Below are positions 24,054-24,563 of a DNA stretch of 24,563 nucleotides, piece after piece. Position numbers and translations under genes: made by a program. The DNA is from Treponema sp. Lineage in GTDB: Bacteria > Spirochaetota > Spirochaetia > Treponematales > Rectinemataceae. The notes under the pieces were generated by a model. It did no database searches and was not told the DNA's origin. It worked only from the letters and a program-made list of their open reading frames with translations. How positions within the stretch are numbered: the stretch's first letter is position 1; the number at the start of each line of letters is the position of its first letter. The stretch is taken from NCBI GenBank assembly GCA_017849315.1, contig JAFIHQ010000182.1:1-24563 (forward strand). The letters run 5' to 3'.

Positions 24054-24563
24054 ATGAAGGCAAGATTTGGTATTGCAGTCTTGGTGGTTGCCCTCTTTGT
24101 AGCGGTGCCCGCCTCGTTCGCCGTCAACATCGACGGCGAAGTCTCTTCGGGCGAATATACGTATCAGACGGAATTCGACAAGGGAAACTACAAGCTCTAC
24201 TGGCAGTTCGACGGCGACAAAGTGCACATGGGAATCGTGGCCAAGACACCGGGCTGGATCTCAGTAGGCTTCGATCCGGGAAGCTTTATGGCAAAATCCG
24301 ATATGATTCTTGTCGCCGTAAAAGACAGTACGGACGTCAAGGTTTACGACGAATGGTGTTCCGGTGCCTTTGGTCCGCACAAACCGGACACCGAACAGGG
24401 CGGGACGTCCGACATACTGGCATATGCGGGCTCGCGCAACGGGGATTGGGTCACTTTCGAATTCACGCGATTGCTCGATACCAAAGACAAATACGACAAG
24501 GTGATCCCGACAACCGGCAAGTTTAAAATCATGTGGGCTTATGGTTCCGGTTTGGACATAACC
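24054..24563 (+). CDS. Exported DOMON-domain protein (3' end cut by window edge)
   Basis: 170 codons are visible, open to the right edge. The start is ATG 24054 with GAGGAG five bases upstream. A signal peptide (FGIAVLVVALFVAVPASFA, cleavage likely before VNIDGE) predicts export. The mature part fits a DOMON beta-sandwich, which binds haem or sugar in known members: YKLYWQFDGDKVHMGIVAKT, PGWISVGFDPGSFMAKSDMI, GGTSDILAYAGSRNGDWVTF and EFTRLLDTKDKYDKVI. The Met of GSFMAKSD is in the position of the axial haem ligand in cytochrome-type DOMON domains; whether haem binds here cannot be told. It may be complete shortly after the edge or continue into further domains. The terminator upstream implies its own promoter, which I could not identify. 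Confidence 0.8.
   Translation, partial: MKARFGIAVLVVALFVAVPASFAVNIDGEVSSGEYTYQTEFDKGNYKLYWQFDGDKVHMGIVAKTPGWISVGFDPGSFMAKSDMILVAVKDSTDVKVYDEWCSGAFGPHKPDTEQGGTSDILAYAGSRNGDWVTFEFTRLLDTKDKYDKVIPTTGKFKIMWAYGSGLDIT

Noticed and set aside
1..24563. tRNA, rRNA, CRISPR arrays, integrases or complete insertion sequences
   Set aside because: None was found on reading both strands; the only mobile-element hint is the short repeat pair at 6880-6936.

Overview
The window looks like chromosomal DNA of a free-living or gut-associated spirochaete-like bacterium. This assignment is an inference from gene content (sugar ABC systems, lipoproteins with short lipoboxes, strong AAGGAGG ribosome binding sites, mid-range GC, rubredoxin); no rRNA or other marker is present. 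About two thirds of the window is two long minus-strand carbohydrate operons. The rest is an accessory stretch of surface lipoproteins, a caspase-like CHAT protein, a regulator and a damaged flavin reductase gene.

Region 1 (1-6840, minus strand): an inositol uptake and catabolism operon. It starts at a consensus promoter (6811-6839) with a LacI-type palindromic operator just downstream (6785-6800). The order is an iolG-like dehydrogenase, a periplasmic sugar-binding protein, a double ATPase, an RbsC-type permease, an IolI-like isomerase and a second iolG-like dehydrogenase that runs off the left edge. Two stable hairpins separate the binding protein from the ATPase gene, as is common where the binding protein must be made in excess.

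Region 2 (6850-12864, minus strand): a second operon with a binding protein, a fused two-domain permease, a PotA/FbpC-type ATPase and two tandem, divergent PfkB-family kinases. The transporter family is often labelled iron(III), but the binding protein looks more like the AfuA (hexose-phosphate) branch and the operon ends in sugar kinases. Its promoter and operator (12814-12864) are nearly a copy of the arrangement in front of the inositol operon. The two operons are therefore probably controlled by one LacI-family repressor, which is not encoded in the window.

Region 3 (12871-17248, minus strand): separately transcribed envelope genes. These are a two-helix membrane protein, a lipoprotein with a PKD-like domain (with a clear terminator), an exported SIMPL/DUF541 protein, and a large lipoprotein built of about seven GYWKNG-type repeats.

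Region 4 (17249-21887): a TPR-CHAT protein with an intact His/Cys dyad on the plus strand, converging on a small protein of possible DUF4384 type and a LuxR/NarL-type regulator whose receiver lacks the usual acidic pocket. This is the best candidate here for an uncharacterised protease-based system.

Region 5 (22090-24563, plus strand): a 2-enoate reductase/old-yellow-enzyme gene broken by one frameshift and an internal deletion, then an intact rubredoxin, a terminator, and the start of an exported DOMON-domain protein cut by the right edge. No tRNA, rRNA, CRISPR array or intact mobile element was seen.
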